DNA from: a bacterium D16-36
GTDB taxonomy: Bacteria > Bacillota > Clostridia > Lachnospirales > Lachnospiraceae
DNA: 59,649 nt
Reading direction: 5' to 3'
Assembly (NCBI GenBank): GCA_003611745.1
Contig: RAYF01000041.1
Coordinates: 1 to 59,649, forward strand
The position numbers and the translations under genes were made by a program. Below, in pieces: positions 1 through 8,508 of the stretch. Position 1 is the stretch's first letter; each line of letters starts with the position of its first letter. The notes under the pieces are model-generated. The model did not search any database. It saw only the letters and a program-made list of their open reading frames with translations, and was not told the DNA's origin.

Positions 1-12
1 GTATATGCGTAT

Positions 13-46
13 AAAAAAACAGGTATTTCATGTACCTGCTTTTTTA
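13..46 (-). terminator. Rho-independent terminator, probably bidirectional
   Basis: A 6-bp stem (CAGGTA at 20-25 with TACCTG at 33-38, loop of 7) is flanked by an A-run on the left and a T-run on the right. It can therefore end transcription in both directions. On the minus strand it lies about 100 bp after the stop codon of the alcohol dehydrogenase gene and would end that unit. Confidence 0.75.
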
Positions 47-147
47 TAAAACACCCAAAGTTCAGAAAGAACCCGCCAAAGTTTAGGGGTGGTTTTTCTA
101 TGTATGGTTACTTACAAAACGTAAAAATAATATTTTCCAGCAGCCCA

Positions 148-1317
148 TTACAAGCTGTTTTTAAAAATCGTTACAATATCATTATGGTCAGGCACTTTAT
201 AGCCCCCGTCAAGAATTAGAGTGCTGTCAGCAAGCCCCTCCAGCATCCCTTCATCTGCCCCAAGTTCCGTAATATTCATGACAAGGCCCAGCTCCTTCAT
301 CCAGCTTTCCATTGCCACCAGCCCTTCTTCTGCCACCTGTTCATCTGTTTTTCCTGCAGCGTCTACATCCCACACATTCTTAGCAAACCGCACAAATTTA
401 GCAAGGCCATATGGCATAATATAGCGGTAATACGGCAGGGAAACCGCAGACAAAGTCATTCCGTGTGTGGCATCAGTGTGGGCGCCTAATGCCTGCCCCA
501 GCATATGGACCATCCAATCTGTTGACTTTCCTTTTGCAACAAGCGTATTTAACGCCCATGTAGCCGTCCACATCAAATTACTTCTTGCCTCATAATCCTG
601 CGGATCCTTATTCGCAATCCTGCTGGAATGGATGACAGAACGCATCAGACCTTCACTAATATAATCACTGGTATTGTCATCCTCGTCTGAGAAATACTGT
701 TCACAAATATGATTAAAAATATCATATATTCCGGAAACCATCTGGTAATGCGGCAGCGTTAATGTATATTTCGGATTCAGAATAGAAAATTTCGGCATTA
801 TATTTTCATCTGCAAATACATGGCCGATTTTAAGCTTGGTTTCCCGGTTGGTAATAACCGCCCCGGCATTCATCTCTGACCCGGTCCCAACCATTGTCAG
901 AACACAACCGACAGGGACAATCTCACAATCCGGTTCCTCAAATTTCAAATAATATTTCTCCCATGGGTCTTCATCGCAATGCACAGATACCGAAACCGCT
1001 TTAGCATAATCACATACCGAACCGCCTCCAACAGCAAGAATCAAATCTGCCTTATGTTTCCTTGCAGCCTCAATGCCCTCATACAGTTTTTCCAGCGTTG
1101 GATTTGGCATAACACCGGCAATCTCAGCGACATTTTTACAGTTCGTTTTTAAAATGTCCACCACTTCATCATAAATACCATTTTTCTTGATAGAGCCGCC
1201 CCCATATACTAAAACCACATTTTTCCCATACTTCGGCAATTCTTCATTCAAATACTGCAGTGACCCATCCCCAAAATATAATTTAGTTGGGTTACAATAA
1301 GCAAAATTTCCTAACAT
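148..1317 (-). CDS. Iron-containing alcohol dehydrogenase (butanol dehydrogenase-like)
   Basis: A 389-residue protein of the iron-dependent alcohol dehydrogenase family (YqhD/BdhA branch). It should reduce aldehydes to alcohols with NAD(P)H in the cytoplasm. Visible signatures are the N-terminal nucleotide-binding strand VLVYGGGSIKKNG (about 35-47), GGGSVCDYAKA (about 97-107), a GTGSEMN segment, and the histidine-rich metal region with GAHTDATHG (about 277-285). The length is normal for the family. The ATG at 1317 follows a TAAGGAGGATAATT ribosome binding site. It is the last gene before the terminator at 13-46 and has no evident link to polysaccharide synthesis. The exact substrate cannot be read from sequence. 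Confidence 0.9.
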   Translation of the reverse strand: MLGNFAYCNPTKLYFGDGSLQYLNEELPKYGKNVVLVYGGGSIKKNGIYDEVVDILKTNCKNVAEIAGVMPNPTLEKLYEGIEAARKHKADLILAVGGGSVCDYAKAVSVSVHCDEDPWEKYYLKFEEPDCEIVPVGCVLTMVGTGSEMNAGAVITNRETKLKIGHVFADENIMPKFSILNPKYTLTLPHYQMVSGIYDIFNHICEQYFSDEDDNTSDYISEGLMRSVIHSSRIANKDPQDYEARSNLMWTATWALNTLVAKGKSTDWMVHMLGQALGAHTDATHGMTLSAVSLPYYRYIMPYGLAKFVRFAKNVWDVDAAGKTDEQVAEEGLVAMESWMKELGLVMNITELGADEGMLEGLADSTLILDGGYKVPDHNDIVTIFKNSL

Positions 1318-1379
1318 AATTATCCTCCTTATCTACGCTGCTTACTGCAGGCGTAATCGCTACCCTGTCTTTTCCCGGT

Positions 1380-1649
1380 CTACTCGGACTCGTCAATCCG
1401 TTCTATTTTAAAGATATTTAGCGTATCCACATCCGGACAGGCAAAGACTGCTGTCCCCTCCTCCTGATTTGGTATCCTGCCCCCATAACGCAGGATATCT
1501 ACATACGGAAACGCAACATGCATCGCCATCGGACAGAGCTTCCCCCTCTCAGTATCAAAATCAAAACTGTCCCCAACCTTGTGCCCCCTGTGGCATCCTG
1601 CAGGTCCTTTCCGGTCAATCAGGGTAATCCTAATCTTAGGTTTCTTCAC
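1380..1649 (-). CDS. TIGR04076 family protein
   Basis: An 89-residue soluble protein that resembles the TIGR04076 family of unknown function: small, with a central GHKVGDSF segment, conserved cysteines (CHRG near 19, CPMA near 40) and FPYVDILRYGG near 48-58. The start is GTG at 1649, preceded by GGGGGTG. It overlaps the 3' end of the truncated pyridoxal kinase gene by 14 bases, so the two were probably co-translated. I cannot assign a biochemical role. Cysteine pairs could bind a metal, but that is inference. Confidence 0.7.
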   Translation of the reverse strand: MKKPKIRITLIDRKGPAGCHRGHKVGDSFDFDTERGKLCPMAMHVAFPYVDILRYGGRIPNQEEGTAVFACPDVDTLNIFKIERIDESE

Positions 1650-2319
1650 TGTCTAACACCCCCAGAAAGCTTTCTACCGGTATTCCCTTAAACTTGTCCC
1701 TGTTATCTTTATTTTTTTCAATCATTGCTTTTACAACATCCATCGACTTCTGCGCACTCTCTACGATTCCCTGCCCTGCAAGGATACTTCCCATAAACAC
1801 GGATGAAAAAATATCCCCGGTTCCAGGAAAGCGCACCGGAATGCTTACAAACGGCAATATATGCCTCTGCTTCTTTGAAGCATCATACACAATGACAGCC
1901 TCTTTTTGGTTGACCAGCGCACTCGTAACCACAACCGACTTCGCACCGATGGACAAAAGGCTCTCTATCAGTTCATCCACCCCTTTTTCATCCATCCCGC
2001 CTTCCTGATACTCTGCCCCCGCAAGATATACAGCTTCTGTATAATTGGGAACAATATAATCTGATACTTTTACAATTTCCCTCATATAAGAAATTGTCTT
2101 TTCGGTAATTCCATTATAGAGCTTCCCCTCATCACCCATGATTGGATCAGCAAAAACCATAGAACCATTTTCCTTCTGCTTCCTGCAGAATTCTGCAGCT
2201 ATTTTTGCCTGCTTTTCCGAAACAATAAATCCCGTAGATACCGCATCAAATGAAAAACCAAGCTCCTGCCATACCTGAATCGTATTTATCATGTAATCCG
2301 TTGTTTCCAGAATATCAAA
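1636..2319 (-). pseudogene. 5'-truncated pyridoxal/pyridoxamine kinase
   Basis: The first ATG in frame (2292) gives 218 residues that resemble the C-terminal three quarters of a PdxK/PdxY-type kinase, which phosphorylates vitamin B6 vitamers. Seen are FDAVSTGFI, VPNYTEAVYLAG, and the phosphate-binding GTGDIFSSVFMG near the C-terminus. The family is normally about 280 residues. The missing N-terminus holds the start of the Rossmann-like fold and part of the substrate pocket. Kinase-like sequence continues upstream of the ATG (FDILETTDYM) to about 2319, exactly where the stop codon of the PIN toxin gene lies, and then ends at an in-frame stop (2326-2328). This looks like a gene beheaded by insertion or recombination of the toxin-antitoxin pair. 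A shortened product may still be made but is probably inactive. Confidence 0.75.
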
Positions 2320-2704
2320 TTTGCCTTAACTGCTTGTCATTTGTAAGGAAAACATCACAACCACTTTTTACTGCTGCCGCAAGCTGCAGAGCATCCATTG
2401 CCCTAAACTTTTTGTAATCCGCACGGATTTGAGCTGCCTTCTTTGCTATTGATTTTGTAATATCTACTATATTAGTTTCTGTATCCTTTATAAGTGCCTC
2501 AAAATCATTCAACAATTTTTCATTTCTCTCCCAATATGGAACAATCAAATACTCTTCTATCGTAATAGTCGATGTTACAAATTCTTCTCCCAAATCGTAA
2601 TGGCTCATAAAAAATGCCTTCACTTTATTACAATATTGTGGATTCCTTTCAAGATAATAGATATAAGGTGATGCATCTATATAAATACGTTTAGATTCTA
2701 TCAT
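2315..2704 (-). CDS. PIN-domain toxin, VapC-like ribonuclease
   Basis: A 129-residue single-domain PIN protein. Acidic residues expected for the Mg-dependent RNase site are visible: D in IYIDASPYIYYLE (about 7-19), E in the TITIEEY segment (about 46-52), and the C-terminal pair in RAMDALQLAAA and FLTNDKQ. PIN toxins cut RNA and are held in check by a co-expressed antitoxin. The ATG at 2704 would have overlapped the ancestral end of the antitoxin gene (2691), the usual arrangement for such pairs. The toxin reading frame itself is intact. Its stop codon lies at the junction with the truncated pyridoxal kinase. Confidence 0.85.
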   Translation of the reverse strand: MIESKRIYIDASPYIYYLERNPQYCNKVKAFFMSHYDLGEEFVTSTITIEEYLIVPYWERNEKLLNDFEALIKDTETNIVDITKSIAKKAAQIRADYKKFRAMDALQLAAAVKSGCDVFLTNDKQLRQI

Positions 2705-2899
2705 TATTCCTTATTTCCTCCATATATTCATCAACATGTTTTCCACGTTCCGATTCCATACCATACTTATCCCAATCAATTTTTTTCCTAGCCCTTTGAT
2801 ATGGATGGTCAAAATAACTTCTTTTCCGTCATAATTCGTTATACTGTCATTTTCAACAACTATAGTATTCCCTTGAATCGTACCTAGTAATGCCAACAT
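2691..2899 (-). pseudogene. Antitoxin of the PIN module, frameshifted
   Basis: The open frame from ATG 2899 gives 62 residues ending at 2711. Its start (MLALLGTIQGNTIVVEND, then YDGKEVILTI) looks like the short beta-rich N-terminus of antitoxins paired with PIN toxins. After EVILTI the frame turns into unlikely sequence. The alternative frame from about 2815 reads DHPYQRARKKIDWDKYGMES and continues to a charged, acidic tail that ends in RNNDRI at 2691, overlapping the toxin start by 14 bases. That is what an intact antitoxin would look like. A single missing base near 2805-2815 explains the pattern. The C-terminal half normally binds and neutralises the toxin, so neutralisation may be lost. 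A sequencing error cannot be excluded. Confidence 0.65.
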
Positions 2900-3055
2900 A
2901 ACCTATCCCTCCTAAAATATAATTACTTCGCCGCTTTCATCACTTCATTACATAGATTGTTTGTGCCGACGAAACCGGCATGTTGGAAATTATGAAAAAA
3001 TAACTTTTCACAGTTCCCTGCATATAATATAAAAACATTGTCTTTAGGTGATTAT

Positions 3056-3241
3056 TTGAAAACGAACTGCCAAAGCCTTTATGCGCTGTCCACGATAGCA
3101 TGCCAGCTCTCGGAATGCCTGACAGAAAAAGAACTTGAAATCCTGTCATCCAGCCTCACAACACTTGGCTATATGATTGAATCCCTGCTCGCGAGGCAGT
3201 CTGCATGCGAGGAAGAAAACTGCAAGACTTCCTTAAAATAA
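3056..3241 (+). CDS. Small DUF6774-like protein
   Basis: A plus-strand gene among minus-strand neighbours. The 61-residue product is compact and cysteine-containing (NCQSLYALSTIACQLSECLT, then EKELEILSSSLTTLGYMIES) and resembles the DUF6774 family seen in Clostridia, whose function is unknown. I prefer the TTG at 3056 because AGGTG lies at a suitable distance upstream. A TTG at 3038 would add six residues. A TATAAT box (3024-3029) just upstream could serve as a -10 element, with no clear -35. The stretch is flanked on both sides by the CAGTTCC-containing motif at about 3011 and 3331. Confidence 0.65.
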   Translation: MKTNCQSLYALSTIACQLSECLTEKELEILSSSLTTLGYMIESLLARQSACEEENCKTSLK

Positions 3242-3261
3242 CATACTATTTTTTAATCCTC

Positions 3262-3281
3262 CCCTGCCTTGCACGGCAGGG
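3262..3281. repeat. Perfect 7-bp hairpin after the DUF6774-like gene
   Basis: CCCTGCC (3262-3268) and GGCAGGG (3275-3281) form a perfect stem with a six-base loop, 20 bases after the stop codon of the small plus-strand gene. There is no T-run after the stem on either strand, so it is not a classical intrinsic terminator. It may protect a 3' end. Confidence 0.5.
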
Positions 3282-3343
3282 ACAGAGGGGAATAACAACA
3301 TCCTCCCCAACTATAGCATATTTGAAAATAACTTATACAGTTC

Positions 3344-4591
3344 CTAATCCCTGAAAAAAAGGTCTCTGGTATATACCTTCTCCACTACATCCTCCATAAC
3401 AGAATCATAACGGTTTGCAATAATGACATCTGACCTTTTCTTAAACTCTGCCAGATTATTGACAACCTCACTCCCAAAAAATGTGGTATTATCAGCAAGG
3501 CTCGGCTCATATACAATTACTGTCGCCCCCTTTGCCTTAATACGTTTCATTACACCCTGAATGCTGCTCTGCCTGAAATTATCGCTATTGCTCTTCATTG
3601 TCAGCCTGAACACACCGATAACACATGATTTTTCATCCATCGCATTATAACTGCCGTGGCTGCAATAATCATAATACCCCGCCATGCTGAGCACACGGTC
3701 GGCAATAAAATCTTTCCTCGTCCTATTACTCTCCACAATGGCCTGAATTAAATTTTCCGGCACATCATAATAATTTGCAAGAAGCTGCTTTGTATCTTTT
3801 GGCAGGCAATATCCGCCATAGCCAAAGCTTGGATTATTATAATGGGTCCCAATTCGGGGGTCAAGGCAGACTCCGTCAATAATCTGCTTAGTATTAAGCC
3901 CCTTCATCTCCGCATATGTGTCCAGTTCATTAAAAAAAGATACCCGGAGCGCCAGATACGTATTGGCAAAAAGCTTCACCGCCTCCGCCTCCGTAAATCC
4001 CATATATAATGTGTCGATATTTTCCTTGATGGCACCCTCCTGCAGCAATCCGGCAAACACATGGGCAGCCTCTGTCAGCCTTTCATCCTCCAAATCTGTT
4101 CCCACAATGATCCGGGACGGATATAAATTGTCATACAAAGCCTTTGATTCCCTTAAAAACTCCGGACAGAACATAATATTCCGGCTGCCCGTTTTCTTCC
4201 TGATGCCCTCAGTATAACCTACCGGTATCGTAGATTTAATAACAATCACTGCCTCCGGGTTATATTTCATCGCCAGCCCAAGTACCTCCTCCACAGCAGA
4301 GGTGTCAAAAAAATTTCTCCCTGAATCATAATTTGTAGGCGCAGCAACAATAACAAAATCTGCATTAGAATACGCTTCCTCCGCGTCCAATGTTGCCGTC
4401 AAATCCAAATCTTCCGATGCAAGGTACCTTTCTATTTCGTCATCCTTGATAGGTGACTTTTTTTGATTGATCATCTCTATCTTCTCCGGCACAATATCCA
4501 CCGCATATACTTTGTGGTGTTTTGCCAGCAGGGTAGCCATGGAAAGCCCTACATACCCTGTCCCGGCTACCGCAATACAATATTTTTTCAT
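3344..4591 (-). CDS. ugd: UDP-glucose 6-dehydrogenase
   Basis: A 415-residue nucleotide-sugar dehydrogenase that oxidises UDP-glucose twice to UDP-glucuronate with NAD. The NAD-binding GTGYVGLS motif is at 10-17, the central [13 protein letters not shown] segment at about 143-155, and the catalytic cysteine is C262 in [13 protein letters not shown]. The length and all three domains fit the Ugd family; the PEFLRE segment points to UDP-glucose rather than UDP-GlcNAc. The ATG at 4591 has a GAGGAGGG ribosome binding site. It is the most downstream gene of the polysaccharide locus and supplies the substrate for the UDP-glucuronate epimerase at 5876-6934. A palindromic element separates it from the glycosyltransferase upstream. 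Confidence 0.92.
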   Translation of the reverse strand: MKKYCIAVAGTGYVGLSMATLLAKHHKVYAVDIVPEKIEMINQKKSPIKDDEIERYLASEDLDLTATLDAEEAYSNADFVIVAAPTNYDSGRNFFDTSAVEEVLGLAMKYNPEAVIVIKSTIPVGYTEGIRKKTGSRNIMFCPEFLRESKALYDNLYPSRIIVGTDLEDERLTEAAHVFAGLLQEGAIKENIDTLYMGFTEAEAVKLFANTYLALRVSFFNELDTYAEMKGLNTKQIIDGVCLDPRIGTHYNNPSFGYGGYCLPKDTKQLLANYYDVPENLIQAIVESNRTRKDFIADRVLSMAGYYDYCSHGSYNAMDEKSCVIGVFRLTMKSNSDNFRQSSIQGVMKRIKAKGATVIVYEPSLADNTTFFGSEVVNNLAEFKKRSDVIIANRYDSVMEDVVEKVYTRDLFFRD

Positions 4592-4612
4592 TTCATCCCT
4601 CCTCGCGCCTGT

Positions 4613-4627
4613 GCCGCCTCAGGCGGC
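4613..4627. repeat. GC-rich hairpin in the ugd leader
   Basis: GCCGCC (4613-4618), loop TCA, GGCGGC (4622-4627) is a perfect six-pair, three-base-loop hairpin. It lies just upstream of the ribosome binding site of ugd and 20 bases from the large palindrome. It has no T-run. It may affect translation or stability of the ugd message, but nothing further can be claimed. Confidence 0.4.
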
Positions 4628-4646
4628 GTACTACCAAAAACATATT

Positions 4647-4812
4647 CTAGAGCGTGTTTGAAAATTCATTCTCACAATCTGCGTCCCCCACTTTGCGCTA
4701 TATTTGCCCCAAATTTAGTCAATGTAGCCCGCTACACCTCCTAAATTTGGAACAAATCTCCCACAAAGTGTGAAACACATCTTGCAAAAAGCAATTTTCA
4801 AACACGCTCTAG
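4647..4812. mobile_element. 166-bp palindromic intergenic element (MITE-like)
   Basis: The ends CTAGAGCGTGTTTGAAAATT (4647-4666) and its exact reverse complement at 4793-4812 form 20-bp perfect terminal inverted repeats. The interior is an imperfect palindrome (for example CACAATCTGCGTC against the AAGTGTG side, and CCAAATTT against AAATTTGG). I recall this sequence type as a high-copy, non-coding element in genomes of gut Firmicutes, but no search was possible. It encodes no protein. No obvious target duplication is seen outside the CTAG ends. Its right end supplies the TAG stop codon (4809-4811) of the glycosyltransferase gene. Confidence 0.75.
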
Positions 4813-5879
4813 CTCTTGTATCTTGCCTTCGTTATCTTTTCATCAATCTGCAGTTTCCGCAGCAAAGCAATCCCCGCCACAAAAGGCAGATACAGGTGCA
4901 GCACAAACAAAATAGATGCTATGCGGATTACTATTTTCCACGAAAGGGCATCTATCTGGTCTACGTACTTTCCTTTTGCCAGCGCAGCCATTGCCCTTCT
5001 GGCAAAAGGATATCTTCTGTATTTTTTCAATACCCTGACAGATTCCCGTATCCCGTGCTTTTTATACTGCAGTTCCTGTTTCACCAAAAAGAAGCTTCCA
5101 AAAAAGATATGAAATGCCATCAAATCGCCGTACGTATTCTTTATGCCGCGTTTCCTTAAAAACGCCCGGAAATCTTCGGCAATGGCAACCCATACCGGCA
5201 TCAGGTTCTCCTTGTAGCGAAATGTCACAGATTCTTCATTTACGCGGTATAAATAGACGCTCTCATCAATAAAAGCATACACCGGCTGGCACGCAAGGCA
5301 TGCCATATTATGTGCCTTGTCCTGCGTAAAAGGATATGCCCGACATTTAAGACCATTCTCCTCCAGAAAACTCCTGCGGTACAGTTTCCCCCAGTTATAA
5401 GCAAGGTGCCCATACATATAAAACCCTTTAAACCGGAAATCAACCGTTTTTGTATAATTCCCGCCGCGCAGATGATGGACATTTACCTTGCTGGCCATTT
5501 TATCATTAAATCGCCGGAACCCTCCCACCACAATATCCGCCTGCCTGCTCTCCGCACACTCCACGAGCCTGCTAATCGCCTTTTTTCCATCAATGCAGTC
5601 ATCAGAATCCAGAAAAAAAATATACTCGCCGGAAGCTGCCCGCATCCCCGCATTCCTTGACAGGCCAAGCCCGCAGTTTTTCTGGTGGACTGCCTGCACA
5701 TTTTCATATTTCGCAGCATATTCATCACACAGGAGAGGGCAATTATCCGGCGAACCATCATCTACCAGAATAATCTCTATATACGGATAATCCTGCACAA
5801 GCACACTGTCCATGCATTCTTTTAAATATTGTTCCGTCTTATACACCGGAATAATCACACTGACAAATCCTTTTTTCAT
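4809..5879 (-). CDS. Family 2 glycosyltransferase
   Basis: A 356-residue GT-A fold transferase that should add one sugar to the lipid-linked repeat unit at the inner membrane face. The N-terminus has the GT2 signature VSVIIPVYKTEQYL (6-19), then the nucleotide-binding LVDDGSPDN and the metal-binding DXD-like LDSDD near residue 94. The donor and acceptor are unknown. A hydrophobic stretch near 315-340 may touch the membrane. The start ATG overlaps the stop of the upstream epimerase by four bases (ATGA). The last codon and stop lie in the end of the palindromic element, so the C-terminus may be a few residues different from the ancestral one. Confidence 0.88.
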   Translation of the reverse strand: MKKGFVSVIIPVYKTEQYLKECMDSVLVQDYPYIEIILVDDGSPDNCPLLCDEYAAKYENVQAVHQKNCGLGLSRNAGMRAASGEYIFFLDSDDCIDGKKAISRLVECAESRQADIVVGGFRRFNDKMASKVNVHHLRGGNYTKTVDFRFKGFYMYGHLAYNWGKLYRRSFLEENGLKCRAYPFTQDKAHNMACLACQPVYAFIDESVYLYRVNEESVTFRYKENLMPVWVAIAEDFRAFLRKRGIKNTYGDLMAFHIFFGSFFLVKQELQYKKHGIRESVRVLKKYRRYPFARRAMAALAKGKYVDQIDALSWKIVIRIASILFVLHLYLPFVAGIALLRKLQIDEKITKARYKS

Positions 5880-6934
5880 GACTTTTCATCTCCATAGAAT
5901 TCCTTATACCACTTTGCGTATCTGGAAAGGCCTTCCTTCAGGCTGGTTTCCGGCCTAATCCCAAAGTCCTCCTCCAATGCGCTGACATCTGCATACGTCT
6001 GGTACACATCCCCCTGCTGCATCGGAAGCAGTTCCCGTTCCCCCCTCTTTTTGATAATCCCCTCTTCCAACAAACATGTTTCCAAAATCTCCACAAAGTC
6101 CAACAAGCTCTCCGGGCGGCTGTTCCCAATATTATAAAGCTTGTACCTGACACCGTCTTCATCTTCATCGGGAATTCTCTGCATAACGCTTGCAACACCT
6201 TTTATTATATCATCAATATAAGTAAAATCACGGTACATATCGCCGTAATTAAATATTTTGATTTTTTCCCCGTTCACTAATTTATTGGTAAAACTAAAGT
6301 ACGCCATATCCGGCCTTCCAAGCGGCCCGTATGCCGTAAAGAAACGAAGCCCTGTCATCGGGATTCCATACAATTTTCCATAAGAATACGCCAGAAGCTC
6401 ATCTGACTTTTTCGTCGCGGCATAAAGGCTCACCGGATGGTCCACCTTATCGTCTACAGAATACGGGACCTTTTTATTGCTGCCGTAGACACTGGACGAG
6501 CTTGCATAAATAAGATGCTTCACGCCTCCAGAAAACCATTCCTGCGAATGGCGGCACGCCTCCAAAATATGAAAGAATCCAATAATATTCGCTTCGATAT
6601 AGGCCTCCGGGTTTGTGATAGAATAGCGGACGCCCGCCTGCGCTGCCAGATTCACCACAATCTCCGGCTGATGCTCCTTAAACACAGAATCCACCAGAGC
6701 TTTATCTGCAAGATTCCCTTTTACAAAAACAAAAGCCCCAGTATCTTCCCTCCCGGCTGTCTCCCCCAGAATCCGCAATCGCTCCTCCTTCAAACTGACA
6801 TCATAATAATCATTTACACTGTCAAAACCAACTACCTTTACAGACGGACCCTGTTCCAGTAAATATTTTGATAAATAGAACCCAATAAAACCTGCCGCTC
6901 CGGTTACTAAAACCGTCTTTCCTGAAATACTCAT
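5876..6934 (-). CDS. UDP-glucuronate 4-epimerase-like NAD-dependent epimerase
   Basis: A 352-residue extended short-chain dehydrogenase. The NAD motif TGAAGFIG is at 11-18 and the catalytic pair is Y171 and K175 (SLYAATKKSDE). The segment GFDSVNDYYDVSLK at 36-49 is typical of UDP-glucuronate 4-epimerases (CapI/LspL type) rather than UDP-glucose epimerases. It would convert the UDP-glucuronate made by Ugd at 3344 into UDP-galacturonate. It overlaps both neighbours by four bases (ATGA), so it is translationally coupled to the flippase upstream and the glycosyltransferase downstream. Confidence 0.85.
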   Translation of the reverse strand: MSISGKTVLVTGAAGFIGFYLSKYLLEQGPSVKVVGFDSVNDYYDVSLKEERLRILGETAGREDTGAFVFVKGNLADKALVDSVFKEHQPEIVVNLAAQAGVRYSITNPEAYIEANIIGFFHILEACRHSQEWFSGGVKHLIYASSSSVYGSNKKVPYSVDDKVDHPVSLYAATKKSDELLAYSYGKLYGIPMTGLRFFTAYGPLGRPDMAYFSFTNKLVNGEKIKIFNYGDMYRDFTYIDDIIKGVASVMQRIPDEDEDGVRYKLYNIGNSRPESLLDFVEILETCLLEEGIIKKRGERELLPMQQGDVYQTYADVSALEEDFGIRPETSLKEGLSRYAKWYKEFYGDEKS

Positions 6935-8463
6935 GACAATCCTCCCCTTTTGCCGAACAGCTCACCCGCCATCTGGATAATGCTGCGCAGGCGCCAGCTT
7001 TTTGCATAAAACAGAATATTTACCGCATTTGGCAGAAGCACACAGACTGCCGCCGCCAGCATAAACTTTGGCAGCCCTCCGCCCTGATAAACATAACATA
7101 CTGCATAATAAGACGCCAGTGTCTCTAAAAATGTTAGTACACTATACTGAACTATGTCCATCGCATATTTCATGCTCCTTTTGTGCAGGTAATTCCTAAA
7201 AAATATATACGTCCTAAAGACAATCTGCACCAGATAAGACGCTGATGTCCCAAGCAGTACGCCCATTACTCCAAACGGCCTGACTAAAAGCAGGGAAAAC
7301 ACAAGATTGACCGTTACATACAAAACAGAAATATTCCGCTCCTTGCCAAACATGCCGCTGACCGTCATCATCATAGACATTGGCAGATTCATAATTGTAA
7401 GGTAAATATTTATAACACAGCAGATAACAATACTGGTATCCAGACGGTACCTGTCTGCCAGCCAAAAATCCGTTACAAATATTGTCATTAATGCCATCAG
7501 GCTTGCAGAACAGAACGCGGCTATCAAAAAAAATACAAACGTAATCTGGCGGAGAACCTCATAATTCCTGTCCTGATTTTTCTCTGTAAAAAGGTTCCCC
7601 ACGCTTGGCTGTATTGCATTTGACAATGCCAGCACAAAATTAAAAACCGACTGCGAGATCATGCTGTAATTAGAATAAAGCCCTACTATGATAACACTGG
7701 TAAAACTGGATATAATCAAATTATCAGTTGATAAAAGCAATTTTGCAGAAAGCCTTGAAATAAAGATATTTTTTATCTCCCCAAAAATCATCCGCATCGT
7801 TTTTCTTTCCACCGGCATCCTGCGGTACCGTTTCAAAAATGGGTATTTCTTATTTACATACCTTATAATCCAGATGTTTAATACAGCCTCCACGATAATA
7901 TTTAGAAAAAGCGCCAGCTGGTAGTTCTGCCAAAGTTCCAGGATAACAATAACAAGGCCATAATTAAAAACATTAATCAGCAGCGTAACAATGCTGACAA
8001 TATACTCCTTCTGGTCGGCAATAAGTATAGAGCGCTTGTAAGACAGCAGATAGGAAAATGCCGTGCGCACCAGCCACAGAAAATAAATCAGCCGGATATA
8101 GGAGAGTGAAAATACGTTTTCTTTAAAAAATAAATGTACAAATGGCAGTATACAAAGCCCCATTGCAGTAATCGCAGCCGCAAAAATATAATACGCCCTG
8201 CGGTACAGGTTCATGAGGGATGCAATCTTTTCCTCATCCTGCTGCGCCAGAGCATCATAGAGATGAAAAACGATAGCAGAGGCAATTCCCAGCTCAGATA
8301 CGGAAAGAATCGCGATAATATTGGAAATAACGCTGTTCATCCCAATGAGTGCCTCACCCATGGTAAGATTCATAACCCTTTGGCTGAAAAAACCGACAAA
8401 AATCAAAATAAATTGGGAGAGCAGGCTAAAAAAGCTGTTTCGGAATATATTTTTTATACGCAT
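6931..8463 (-). CDS. Wzx-type polysaccharide flippase
   Basis: A polytopic membrane protein of about 510 residues from the MATE/MVF-like polysaccharide exporter family. It should flip lipid-linked repeat units across the membrane. The sequence is a series of hydrophobic segments typical of 12-14 helices. The N-terminus carries RIKNIFRNSFFSLLSQFILI, common in Firmicute flippases. The ATG at 8463 has GGGGGAG upstream; the GTG at 8475 lies too close to that site to be the start. It is the only flippase in the window. It lies downstream of an aminotransferase gene that does not look like part of the locus. Confidence 0.88.
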   Translation of the reverse strand: MRIKNIFRNSFFSLLSQFILIFVGFFSQRVMNLTMGEALIGMNSVISNIIAILSVSELGIASAIVFHLYDALAQQDEEKIASLMNLYRRAYYIFAAAITAMGLCILPFVHLFFKENVFSLSYIRLIYFLWLVRTAFSYLLSYKRSILIADQKEYIVSIVTLLINVFNYGLVIVILELWQNYQLALFLNIIVEAVLNIWIIRYVNKKYPFLKRYRRMPVERKTMRMIFGEIKNIFISRLSAKLLLSTDNLIISSFTSVIIVGLYSNYSMISQSVFNFVLALSNAIQPSVGNLFTEKNQDRNYEVLRQITFVFFLIAAFCSASLMALMTIFVTDFWLADRYRLDTSIVICCVINIYLTIMNLPMSMMMTVSGMFGKERNISVLYVTVNLVFSLLLVRPFGVMGVLLGTSASYLVQIVFRTYIFFRNYLHKRSMKYAMDIVQYSVLTFLETLASYYAVCYVYQGGGLPKFMLAAAVCVLLPNAVNILFYAKSWRLRSIIQMAGELFGKRGGLS

Positions 8464-8508
8464 TTTAGCCGCCACTCCCCCTATATTTTAAACTATTTTT
8501 ACAGTTCC

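Noticed and set aside
2940-3149. Minus-strand frame overlapping the DUF6774-like gene
   Set aside because: The plus-strand product has family-like composition; the minus-strand frame has none and no ribosome binding site.
3262-3281. Intrinsic terminator after the DUF6774-like gene
   Set aside because: The stem is perfect but no T-run follows on either strand.
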